Below are positions 1 through 19,900 of a stretch of DNA of 64,000 bases, piece after piece. Under the pieces are notes generated by a model that saw only the letters and a list, made by a program, of their open reading frames with translations, was not told the DNA's origin and did not search any database. Positions within the stretch are counted from its first letter, which is position 1; every line of letters starts with the position of its first letter. Origin of the DNA: Alligator mississippiensis (lineage: Eukaryota; Chordata; Crocodylia; Alligatoridae); contig NC_081825.1 in the NCBI RefSeq assembly GCF_030867095.1, positions 263,014,954-263,078,953 of the forward strand. Reading direction: 5' to 3'. The translations under genes and the position numbers were made by a program.

Positions 1-8977
<8,977 letters not shown>

Positions 8978-9127
8978 CCGCGACCCCACCTCAGGCCCCG
9001 GCCGGGCTCCCCCGTGCGCGGCACCACGGGAAACGGAGTCCACGCCGCAAGTCGTCACGGGAGACGGAGTCGCAGGGCATGCTGGGGGGCGGAGTGCCCT
9101 GGCTCATCGCAGCGCGCCGGGAGACTC

Positions 9128-9139
9128 CGCGCATGCGCG
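9128..9139. promoter_or_regulatory. NRF1 binding motif
   Basis: CGCGCATGCGCG matches the NRF1 consensus YGCGCAYGCGCR at every position. It lies about 150 bases upstream of the POMT2 start codon within the CpG island, where NRF1 sites usually sit. Confidence 0.6.
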
Positions 9140-9729
9140 CAGAGCGCCTCGTGCAAACGCCGGCGGACTGAAGTTGGCCTGATCTGACGTCACCCGCTAC
9201 CTGGAAACCCCCGCAGGGCGGGGGCCGCCGGGCTGTGCTGCACCCGGGGGCGGTGGGGGCACCGCGCACATTTGTTTCCCAGTAAAAAGAAAGCAGGAAC
9301 ATCTCCACGGCCACCTGGCTGCGGGGAGATGAAAGCAAAAATGGGGTTACTGGAACTGTGCAAAACACAGGGCGAAGGCATTGAGCGATGCAGGGTCTTG
9401 AGACCTGTTGTCATGAGGGAAATGTGCCTCTCCCCCAGGCTCTCGCAGCCTTGAGCCTTTTCACCCAGCCTTCACCGACATTTATTTCCCCACCCGAGCT
9501 GATGTTTCACCAGAAGTTATTTCTGTGCCCAGGTTGATGTTTTTTAGCTAGAGTTAAAAGCTGTCTGCTGATCTGTCAGCTAGGAGGGAAGTTACCTGGA
9601 TGGCTAATAGAATTGTAAAAAGAAAGGCTGGCTTAATTAGTGGAACATCAATACAATTAGAAAAGGAGAGAGGGCAGTTAGCACCTGTCCAGTGCAGAGA
9701 TGAGGAGGAGTCAGGGAGATGATAATGAG

Positions 9730-9828
9730 CAGGGATCTAGGTTTTCTCTGATTTAAATAGATTCCCAATTTTCAGGTTAAAAAAAATAACCCAAAATCCA
9801 CATTTTTCTGTGATCAAAATGAAACACC

Positions 9829-9859
<31 letters not shown>

Positions 9860-9978
9860 CTGTGTGTCTGTGTGTTAGTGGCGTTTCATTTAAATCCACA
9901 TTTTTATGTGATTATGGGTACCTTTTCTTAACCCAAAAATTGGGGACTTTTTTAAATCGGAGAAAACCAGGATCCCTG
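9730..9978. mobile_element. Foldback hAT-like MITE with a GT microsatellite in its loop
   Basis: Two inverted arms of roughly 100 bases, starting CAGGGATCTAGGTTTTCTC and ending GAGAAAACCAGGATCCCTG. Flanks ATAATGAG and GTAATGGG match at six of eight. The loop is the GT run at 9831-9876. Confidence 0.7.
9831..9876 (+). repeat. GT microsatellite
   Basis: A pure (GT)n run of about 27 bases followed by interrupted GT units, in the loop of the foldback element. Confidence 0.9.
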
Positions 9979-10415
9979 GTAATGGGCCATGGAGTCAAAT
10001 GACTCCCTCGCTGTGGCCTGAATAGAAATGCTCCTGCCCCTTCTGGGAAGTTGGTTGTAAACTGAGTGGAGTACAAATCAAAGGAGGATGCACCTGCACT
10101 GTAGATCCCACCCCAGGCACATCCAGGCAAGCATGGACGTTTGTTTCCTCAGGGACAAGTAGCAGTGCACACCTTGTGTCCCTGGGAAACACCCGTGCCA
10201 TGTGTGCTCTGGCACATGGCAGTTACCCCAGTGGGGTAGGGGACACTGGCCCCAGCAGCCTTATCTGGGGGCCTCCTGGGACTGCAGCCGCAGCAAGAAG
10301 CCTTGCTGGCAGCTGAAGCATGCCTTCAGCTGGCCAGGCTCCAGTTTTGGGCAGCGTGCTCTGCTACCATGTGCACTGCCACACTTTTTTTTTTTTTTTT
10401 GGCATGGGCTTTTTT

Positions 10416-10437
10416 GACCCCAGGATCTCCTGGGGTC
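10416..10437. repeat. Perfect short palindrome in a longer hairpin
   Basis: Arms GACCCCAGGA and TCCTGGGGTC with two bases between. The complementarity continues outward with mismatches (GGGCTTTTTT against AAGAAAATGCCC). A T18 run precedes it. Possibly the centre of a foldback element. Confidence 0.6.
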
Positions 10438-10589
10438 AAGAAAATGCCCACACTGCAAGGTAGCAGCGCAGGGAACACCTGCATGTGTGGTGTGTGGTGC
10501 CACAGACAGGTCTGCAGTGCCACATACTGCACATCCACGCTCGTCTGGACACAGGCCCTCTGTGCAAACATGAGTTGCAATATAACCTC

Positions 10590-10760
10590 AAGGATAAAGG
10601 TTGTAGCCATATTGGTCTAAGAAAACAAGCAGTCAGTGTGCTAGACCAACTAGACAGTTGCAAAATTAAATGTTTTCTTTATTTGCAAGCTTTCAGGCAC
10701 ACACGCCTTTCCTCAGGTATAGGAGAATGCAAAGATTGTAAAATTTGCCCTAAGTAGAAA
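10590..10760 (+). mobile_element. SINE fragment
   Basis: AAAGGTTGTAGCCATATTGG followed by TGCTAGACCAACTAGACAG and GCAAGCTTTCAGGCACACA, words typical of sauropsid tRNA-derived SINEs. Confidence 0.4.
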
Positions 10761-11326
10761 TGAAAATTCGTATCTCACAGGAGAGTTAAAAAGTGGAGTA
10801 AGATCGATTCCAAACAGGAATCCGTAGCGACAAAATCATCCTGCCCTGCTGTGGGCTTTCCCAGTTCTCTGCAAGGGAAAAATTGCCTTAGCATTTTTCT
10901 GTAGTTAAAAATAATACTGAAAACGAGTTGGTATTTTTGGGAGGGGAGGAGGGGCTTGACTTAATCCGGGTAGCCTCAAGTCTAAATAGGGTTAAAAACC
11001 ACTGCTTTAGAACAACTGATGCTTACAGCTGTCAGAGAGAATCCTACAAGGGCAACGCAGCAGATCAGACCTGCCTCTAACAGCAGCCCAGGCAGAGGCT
11101 GCCTGGTTTTACACTTGCACTTTGGTGGAATGGATGGATGTTGCTTCTTGGGCTGCAGGCAAAGAGGATGGTTTAAGTTTAAAGTCTGCACTGAAGCTAT
11201 AGAAGGAAAACAAGTCAGTGCGTAGGAGAAATTAAAAAACTTTCCCTCCATTAATAAACCATCAAATGTAATCTTTGGGAAAGCGCTGTCCCACGTCGGG
11301 CCCAAACACCTGAGGAAGCAGCTGGA

Positions 11327-11349
11327 ACTACTCTTCCCAGAATCCCTGC
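11327..11349 (+). promoter_or_regulatory. ZNF143-like (SBS) motif
   Basis: ACTACTCTTCCCAGAATCCC resembles the ZNF143 promoter motif (ACTACAATTCCCAGAATGC). Such motifs sit close to transcription starts. It stands in a locally GC-rich stretch at 11280-11520, upstream of GSTZ1. Confidence 0.4.
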
Positions 11350-11512
11350 AAAACCCACAATAGGGCGGTGGCTTCCTGTCAGCGAGACTGGCAGCATTAG
11401 CAGGCCTGTAGAGAGCAAGGAAAGGAGAGAAGATTAGCCAATGCCGTATTAGCATCTGGGCAGCTGCAGATCCCTCTCTCGGGAAGAGAGAGAGTGGGGC
11501 TGGAGATGCAAG

Positions 11513-11533
11513 ATGATTGCAGCCCTGGTGAAG
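11513..11533 (+). other. Candidate alternative first coding exon of GSTZ1
   Basis: ATG ATT GCA GCC CTG GTG AAG is followed by GTATTT, a possible donor. It ends in phase 0, so it could splice to the phase-0 acceptor at 17448 and read MIAALVK-PVLYSYF. A ZNF143-like motif lies about 165 bases upstream. A second ATG nine bases earlier would give a different phase. This is inference from sequence only; the exon at 16923 remains the better supported start. Confidence 0.3.
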
Positions 11534-11941
11534 GTATTTACTTTAGGGGTGGAGAGCCACAGTAGTGCAAGACTTCTTTTCAGCTAGGGGCTACTTGGGT
11601 CAGTGTAGGAGGGGCTTCATTCCAAACTGAGCATTTGTGAAAGCTACTGGCAAGTCTAGAAGTTCAAGGGAGGCAGGCTAGAAATGGTGAGCCATTGATT
11701 CAGTCTAAATAGTCCTGCAAGGTACAGTCCATGTATCTGTACAGTCTCATTGCCTGCACTGAAGATTTGCATAAGGGTTGGGGTCTATCCACACACAACA
11801 GCTAGGAAGATCAGAGCCTAAATCAGCATCTGATGTCTACATGTCTCTAGGAAAGAAACAAATGCAGCTTAATATAAGGACAGTTGGAGAATGGAAAAAA
11901 TGTTTGAAGCGATCAAATTCTGTTTTGGCCTCTACGTAGAG

Positions 11942-12128
11942 CAGGGGTGGGCAAAATGTGGCCCATGGGCCAGATGCAGCTTGCCACGCCATTCTATCCA
12001 GCCCATGGGGCCCCTAAAAAATTTAGAAAATTACTATATATCTGCCCCTGGCTGCCTGTCATGTGACCCTCGATGGCTTGCCAAAACTTAGTAAGCGGCC
12101 CTCCACTCGAAATAATTGTCCACCCCTG
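11942..12128 (+). mobile_element. hAT MITE, CAGGGGTGGGCAAA family (short copy)
   Basis: Termini CAGGGGTGGGCAAAATGTGG and AATTGTCCACCCCTG. Flanks ACGTAGAG and ACATAGAG match at seven of eight. It is an internally deleted relative of 7268-8011. Confidence 0.8.
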
Positions 12129-12767
12129 ACATAGAGGCTCCTACGGCTTCTATGACCCCGGCACCCATTCCTGCCTGGGGCAGGGGGTCAGACCTGATGA
12201 TCTGTTTAGATGCCTTCTGACCCTAAACACTATGATACTATGAAGGGAGATGGCAAATTTACAGGGGGGAAAGGGGAGGAGGGTAAGATGTTTGGATCAG
12301 TATTTGTAGCCGCATGTACTGTAAAGGAAATGAAACTAAAATGATCTTATCACAAGCAGCATCCTGTTTAGCCAGCTTTAACAGTGGGACCCTCTCTCCT
12401 TGCTACTACCCATGTACTGAGCAGTCAAGAGCAGAGTAGTTTGCCCTGTTCTTTGTTATGATGCTAAATTATAAACCAGCAAAGCACAGGTGGTGAGTTT
12501 AAGAAAGGGTTTCCTCTTGGGTGCACCTTATAGGAACATTCTTCCCGTAGTTCCAGGATAGCTATTGTAGCTTGAGCTATCATCTTCAGGTAGTGAATGC
12601 CTACAGGGAAGTTATAGTGCAGGGGTCTAAGTAGAGTGAAAGGGGTCTGGTATAGGTAGAAGCTAAACAGAGGTGACATTTGGAGAAAAGGTTATGGAGC
12701 CATGCTGACTGTGGAAGCCACAGGGCCCACCACACAGTGCTCCATCTTAAGCTAAGAAGTTCTCACT

Positions 12768-13247
12768 GGGTGCATCTACACATGCACTTTACTACAGTTG
12801 ACAAATTTGCTCTGCAGTAAAGCTTCATAGTCTGTATGTGTGCCCATATTAGGGTGCAGTAAATTAATTAACTCTTCCATAGGATAGTACTGCCCAGGAC
12901 AAATACTATCCTATGGCAGGGTATTTACATGTGCTCAAACACAAGTGTGGACTGTGACGGGCTAGCTGGGGCACGAGGGTGCTACAGTGTGGGGGCTGCC
13001 TGCTGGCTAGCCCTGCACTCTAGCACCCTTGTGCCCCATACAGCCCCTCCACCATCTGATGCCACAATCGAGCTGGGAGCTGACCCCCAGACCTCCTGCT
13101 CTGGGTCAGCTGCTCCAAGGCTCAGCATCTTCACATGCACCTGGGACCAGTGTGACTTGAATTGCTTAGATCCCAGGCACATATAGGGATGCTGTGCCTG
13201 GGAGCAGCTGTCTTTGAAGCACACTAATTTCATGTGTAGGTGCACCC
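12768..13247. mobile_element. MITE with GGGTGCATCTACACATG termini
   Basis: Termini GGGTGCATCTACACATG and CATGTGTAGGTGCACCC are inverted repeats. ACT on both sides may be a 3-bp target duplication. Same family as 61447-62362. Confidence 0.6.
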
Positions 13248-13249
13248 AC

Positions 13250-14470
13250 TAAGATTTAAAATGGACCACTCAACACTAGAAGCTATATTCTTTGTGCCTT
13301 TGTTAGATAGCTCCTTCTGTATTCTGATTCATAATCAACTCGTAGGGCTTTCAGTCGGGCAACTGGGACTTTGTGATTACTGACCAGTGAAATGAGCTCA
13401 AAGTGCCACCAGGATCAGATGGTAGCTCTTTGTTTTGATAGCTTCTTCCAGCTGGATGAGTTTGAAGTTCCTGAAGCACTTTGCAGACATCTGTAAATTG
13501 GGCCTTCCAGCCTGTTTGTGAAGTTCCCATTTTGCATCAAAAGGTCATGTCCTTAGGAACTCTGGGGCCCAGTACCAGAACTAGGCTTAGAACACAAGAG
13601 TCTTTACTCCTACTCCTCTACCCTAGTCTTGGTTTCTCCATCCCTGCCCCTCTCTGCTAAAGAATAGGAAAAAAACTTAGAATCAAAGGTTCAAGGTTCT
13701 TCTCAGTGAAGGAGCTGAGGATTCTCCATGGTCTTTCTTTGGAATCTGGTTGCACTTCTGCATATACAGCTTGTGACTGGGAGGACTTATTTCTGAGATG
13801 TCCCACCACCTGTCCTCTCCCTGTGCGGACCAATTCCATGGTCTTTCTCCCCACTCTGGAAAGCAGGGCTGAGTAGAATTAGCGCTAATTCAAGAGTCAA
13901 ATTATCCCTGAGGTTAAAGTAAGTGTGATGCCTTTCTACTCCACCATGGAGGATTGGAAGACCCACTTTCAATCTGGAGTGAGCATATATATTTTTGTGC
14001 TGGAGACAAAAGAGGGGGGAAAAACAAAGTCCCATAGGTAATGAGACTAGATAAGCCACGAAGCAGCCCCCAAACCTCCATTAACCCCTTAGCCCCCAAA
14101 GTAATCTGCCTCTATAACTGAACTGGAAATGCCTACACCTTGTGCTAAGAACAGGGATCGACCTCAAGGGCATGTCTACCTTGCCTCCTTGTTGCTTCTG
14201 GGAGCACTGCCTTGAAACAGGTACTGCCTGCTGGCTCTGTGCAGGCCAGATCTCCAGAATGAGTTGCTCTGGTTGTTTGGGGTAGCCCTGAGCACATGTC
14301 GATAAGCACACCCAGGACAGTACATAAGAGTTGTGGTAGGACATGCTCAGGACAATGCACAGGGGACTACATGGCCTTATTTTAGTGCTCCCAGGCACAG
14401 CATGGAAGTGGTATAGCCCTGTGGTGCTTTTGTTACCCACTGGTGGAGAAGACATTCCAGAGCTCCATAC
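13250..14470. other. Intergenic, nothing recognised
   Basis: Between the MITE at 12768 and the solo LTR. Short open frames only; no exon-like borders with conserved text. Confidence 0.5.
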
Positions 14471-14473
14471 CTA

Positions 14474-15053
14474 TGTTGCCAAAACGGCTAGTTTCGTTCC
14501 CCTGGAGGCTTGTTCAATTACCCTCAAGGAAAGAGTCACACATACAGGCTGGGTCCATCTAGGTTTATTGTTTGCAAACAGTTCGACTGAGGAGCAGAGA
14601 GCTCAAATCAGGGCCGACGATGAGTCTGGCCTGGAATCACATTTTTATAGCTTACATTCAACAGAGTCTTGACGTACTAGAAGTTTATTGGCTGCAGTAC
14701 CAGTTCCTAATTGTGACGTCTTATCTTGTAGGCTGTACTTAACTAGTTATTGGTTAATGTGACTTATCAGGGTTAGTACGTGCGCACTCAAAGGTAGAAT
14801 TGCAGCATGCTCAGAAGAAAAGAGCAATTTCAACAAAGTTAAACTTTAGTAACTTCTTATCTTAACGTAACCTTAAGGCACTGGACAGAGATGATTTCAA
14901 AATGCAAGGCAAGCAGTAAGAACCACAGCTTGGACATTAGACCTCCTGATCTTTACACAAAAGGGTCATAAGATGGTCATAAGACACTTCTATCATATGG
15001 TTGTTGCTCAAGCATTACTGCAAAATTATGGGGGCTAACATCTTTTTACTACA
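14474..15053 (-). mobile_element. Solo LTR of an endogenous retrovirus (class I-like)
   Basis: Begins TGTTGCC and ends CTACA, flanked on both sides by CCTA as a 4-bp target duplication. On the minus strand it has a TATAAAA box (near 14645) and AATAAA (near 14565) in the right order for U3, R and U5. There is no internal region, so it is a solo LTR left by recombination. The exact flanking repeat suggests moderate age. The ends look whole. Confidence 0.65.
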
Positions 15054-16149
15054 CCTATGACAAAGACCCTGCTTTCAACCCTTCTGTGACTGCATGAGGT
15101 TATCAACAGGAGCCACCTGCTTCCTCATTATCCCTTTCTTCTCTCCTCTGTCTTTCCCTTAGGCATTAGAGAGGAGCATAAGCTCTGGCCGTACGGCTGA
15201 GGGCAAGCGAAACTCAGGGGTATCTGAATCCCAAGCCTCTGGGCTTGGGCTTGCATGTAGGATGCCTGCTAAAGGATTTGGAAGTATATGAAGCCTGGGG
15301 CTGGGGTGGAGAATACTTGCCGGTAGCAGGGCCACATATGGTTCTTGCATGATTCAAACTGATTTGTACCTAATCTGGCTAATTTGACCTGGGTCACGAA
15401 AAAATTTCCTTAAAAAAAAATAAAGCTCTTGCCACCTGCTCCCTTTCATGAGCTGAGTGTTTCTTCCAAAGTATAGCTCAGGAGCAAAACTGGATACATT
15501 TAGAGATTGCCCCAAGGGCTATGCTTTGGAGACACTTCCCAGCAGAGGGAAGAGTTGTTTTCAATGATCTGTTAGTAAAGTCTCTGGAGCTCCTGAAGTT
15601 ACAGAGCAAAGCAATTAGCATGCTACAATTTAGTTCACAAATTACTGCAGATTGGGGAAAAAAACCTACACTGAGAATAACGAGAAAAATGTCTTCCCTA
15701 ATTCTGAGAGTAGAACCAGGAAATAGGTGTATTCAAGAGAAGGCATTGTCTCATCACAGTACTGCCAGCCCCCAACTCTTCCAAAACCTTGAGCAAGGTC
15801 CCCAAAGAAATATCAACAAAAATTGTGTTGTCTACCTTGTGTTTGCTGTCTGGTTATTGAGTCTTTTAGGGGTGGTATCTTCTGGCTTTGCTCTCTAAGC
15901 CTGAAGGCTAATGGCTTACTTGAAAAAAGAAAGCTGATATTTTTCCTTAGTCCCTGATTCTGGGAAGTAAGGCTGTAATAAACCCATTGGCTAGTATCAT
16001 CATACAATAAAACAGAGAGTTCACAGCACTGATGTCATTCCTCCCTCTCTGCAAACCATTTCTTAGGCAGACATCACTGGGATAATTCATCAAACATTTA
16101 CGTTTTATAAACGATTTTAAATAAAATGTAGCTGGAGAATTGGTTTGCT
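15054..16149. other. Intergenic, nothing recognised
   Basis: Between the solo LTR and a MIR. One open frame of 125 codons (15521-15898) has no recognisable motif. Just after the MIR, ATTAATATATTAAC occurs twice about 27 bases apart (near 16300 and 16327). Confidence 0.5.
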
Positions 16150-16275
16150 GTTTAGACACAAGACTCACGTGCTGTTTCTGATTTGCCACTGACTCATGGT
16201 GTAACAATAAGCAAGTCACTTCATATGTCTCTGGGATGGAGTCAGCACCTATGAAATGGAGATATTGTTTCACTG
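16150..16275 (+). mobile_element. MIR-type SINE
   Basis: Has the MIR core order: TTTGCCACTGACTCATGGTG, then CAAGTCACTTCATATGTCTC and ATGAAATGGAGAT. Upstream of GSTZ1 exon 1. Confidence 0.6.
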
Positions 16276-16922
16276 CAGTGTATGTGTGGGCATATGAAAA
16301 TTAATATATTAACCTCTCAGGAGTGCATTAATATATTAACCCCAACAGACAAAACTATAAATAGGAAATGGCTTCCTAATCAATAGGAACCAAAAATAAG
16401 CTTTATATGCAGAAGAGGGACCTTGCATTATGCTAAGCAGAGCGAGTGTATTCAGTGTTTTACAGAAAAACAGGCTGTGGCTGGCAACCATGCGATGAGC
16501 ACAGAAACCTCTATGTGCAGATTCTGTTTTCCTTCTATACACCCCCTCCCGTCTGTGATTCTGCACTCGCAGCTTCTGACAGCCTGAGAGTCCCTGTAGC
16601 AACAGCAGCATGGCAAAATCTAGATAAATAAATATGACACAACCATCCTCAGATATTAGGGATACCAAAGTGATGGGCATGTTCCAACAAGCTAAAGAGT
16701 ATAGTGGATGGGTGTCTTAAGGCGCATCCACACCGAGCAGAAGATAGCTGGCTGCTGTTGCTGTATCTTCTGGCTACAGGAGGCCAAGATTTTGGAATTT
16801 GGCACTTTTCTCATTGGCGGTAGGGACAGAACCTCCCACCCCTGCCCCCACCTCGGCTGAGCTAAAAGGAAAGGCTGTGGGAGGTGGCTTTCACTCCCTT
16901 GAGTGAATTGAACACACAGACC

Positions 16923-19900
16923 ATGGCATCCTCGCCCTCTGGGAAGGTGAGAGCTGAGGGGTGTGAATGGGGGGATGGGCAGAGTTCCCTCAGGACTCTG
17001 GCAATTTGTTTCCCTGTATTCTCAGCACTCAGGGAGCAACAGCTATTCTTCCACACTAGGAATGTACTCTGCTTATCCCTGGATGGCTTGAAGGGACAAC
17101 TCAGGCCACTGGATTTCAATTGCAGCTTATTATTCACTGGGAAATTTTATTTGGGAAATCAGTGACACGGGTCGAGATGCTGACATCTGAAAGTAACAAT
17201 GAGGGACATTTTGAAGGGGCTAGAATCACCCAACTCGTATTCGTATTGTATTGCAGGAAGCTGGATCAAGCATGGTAACATTTTTGAACCCCCAAAAGGA
17301 ACTGTCCCACCTAAAAGCAGAGGTAGCACCTAGTGCTCCTCTTTCTTAATTAGCGAGGTTCCTCGAATGTCTCATGTTCATGCTGGGCTCTAGCTGGGCA
17401 ACTTGCAGAGTTACCATCATGTAATTGGCTTTCCTCTCTTTCCCCAGCCGGTTCTCTATAGTTATTTCCAAAGTTCCTGCTCCTGGAGGGTGAGAATTGG
17501 TAAGGTCTGGTGGTTAACTCTCCTTTGCTCTAGCACTGTTACCTCAGCACTTTTTCCAAACAGTAACCTTACCTCCAGTAAACCCACCTAATCAGTGACC
17601 TATTGAGAAAGAGCAGTCAGCAAAAATAGGACTTTGAGTTTTCTCCATTTCCCCAGGGAGAGGCAGTAGCAAACACCAAAATCACTTTGTTGGCTCCGGG
17701 CAGATGGGAAATGTAGGAATTTCCTTGTGTGCTTGGTACACACTTTTCACTGTTTTCATAACTGACATTGTAAGAGGATTTTCCTCTCAGGACTGGCCTC
17801 CCATAGTGGGCTTTGGATGGCTTCCCCCCTCCCTGAATTCCTCTTTTCATACACTTTCAGAGCCTGTTAAGACACATTCTTTCTCCATAAAGCTAATGGA
17901 ATCCAGATGTCCACATCTGCATTCCTTAAAGGGGCCTGCACTGTGTTACTACACTGATGCTGCCTCAAACTGTGATCTTATCTGGTCTTGCCAGGAAAGC
18001 AGAGCTAGACCTGCTCAGTACTTGGCTGAGAACTGTTTCAACATGGTCCTGCAGGAAGTGGTGTGGGTACTCTTCCTGTGAGCCCCTATGCTAGGAGGTG
18101 CTGAGTTGCAAAACCATTTAGTAGGATGCACTCTCCCCTGCTCATTTCCTTTGAAACATGCCTGGATTCACTTTATCTCTGAATCCATGTTTTACATTCC
18201 CTCTAGCACTGGCCCTGAAGGGAATCACATATGACCAGGTGCCAGTGAACCTTCTGAAGGATGGAGGACAGCAGGTAAGAGAGAAGAAAAATATTGTCAG
18301 TCTTCCCAGGTGGCCTGCACAGACTAAGCTTGGGTTTACTGGAAATAGGTAGGCTATAGACTGGATTAGTTGCTAGAAATTCAATCAGAGGTCATCAGAT
18401 GCTGTGGAAAACTAGACCCAGGTCACTTGCTGGGAACATAAGGGTCAAAGAACTTATTTCAGATCTCTTTGATATCTCATGGTCATCTCTGACCTCTCTG
18501 GGGTCCTCAACTCCTTTTTTTGGTGTCAGTGTAAACGAACAAACAAAAAAAGCTGAGATCAGGCCTCTACAACTTGGAGATGTATCAGGCCATGGAGGTC
18601 TCTCTCCAAGGAACACTGTGAGAGCACCATTGCTTGGGATCTTTAAACCCAGAACTGGGTGGAATGCTAAAGAAGCTACCAAAAGAACTAGTCTTGCTCT
18701 GGCCTCCAGGAGTGAAGGGGAAAATTGTTACATGAGACCTAAATATTTTCTCCACCCCTCTAATGTCTGTGCCAGTCCGTGTCCAGGAGGCTGAAGGCCC
18801 TCTCTGGCTTCAGTCGCAATGGGCACTTTTAAACATGCTTCATGGGGGTGGGCGCAGCACTTTAATTAGAGTGACTGGAATACTTTGCTGCTCGTGTATG
18901 GACACTGAATGATAAGACATACTCACTGAGTGCAGGCAGTAAAAAATGAATGCTGTCTGCTTCTGGTGCAGCCCTGGGGTCATACAGGGTGACACCAGAA
19001 AATGGTGGCATTTGTCAAGATGTATGAACCATATATTAGGGCAGTGGTGCCCAACCTTTTTCCCTAGCAGGCTGGATGGGAAGTGCCCAGGCTGGCTGCA
19101 GGCTGGATCTGGCTGGTGACCCCAATCTGGCACCCAAGGCAGATGTCGCAGGGCCCCATCTGGCCACATGGAGTGCAGCCTGGCACCAATCCAGCCATGT
19201 GGGGGATGGGGGCATAGCCTGGCCCCAGTCCAGCCACGTGCAGGAAGAGAGCGTGTCTCAGCTCCATCCAGCTGTGCGGGGGAAGGGGGTGAGGGCCGAC
19301 CCTGAATCAGCTGTGTGAGGGGAATGGGACATGGGAATTTGGCAGCAAGGGAGGATGGTCCTATTAATGGCCACTGCTCCCCAGCCACCACATTTCCCGA
19401 CCTGTGGGGAGCCCCACGGGCCAGATGCAATGGCTCTGCAGGCCACATTTGGCCCATGGGCCAGATACTGAGCACCCCTGCACTAGAGAATGACTGGCCA
19501 TGTGGCATCACTGAGGCTGGGGTTTGGGTATGACAATATGATCTTCCCTGAGGGACTATAACAGTGACAGTGCAGTTGCACTGCTATAGCAGTTGGGAAA
19601 GGACTTCTGAACTTGTCCCCAAGCCAGTGAATAATGTGGAGGTAATGCTGTATGCCCTGCTCATAACCCCAGCAGCCCCTGAAACCCAGTAGGAGCACAC
19701 TCTAGCATCCAGAGGTGGCTCAGGACATGCCAGGATTAGTGGGACTAATGCAGAGGGGGAGGCCAAGAAAAAAAACCTAGCTGGAAATCTTATGGGTACC
19801 AGTGGAGCAGGTCTGCACTTCCCTTTGCTACATAAAAAGGTGGGCAACAAAGTGAAGCTGACACATACTCCTCCCAGATGATCAGATGCTGTGAGACCAT

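Noticed and set aside
10982-11455. A 157-codon minus-strand open frame
   Set aside because: No recognisable motif, no exon borders in phase with a neighbour, and it overlaps a promoter-like stretch.
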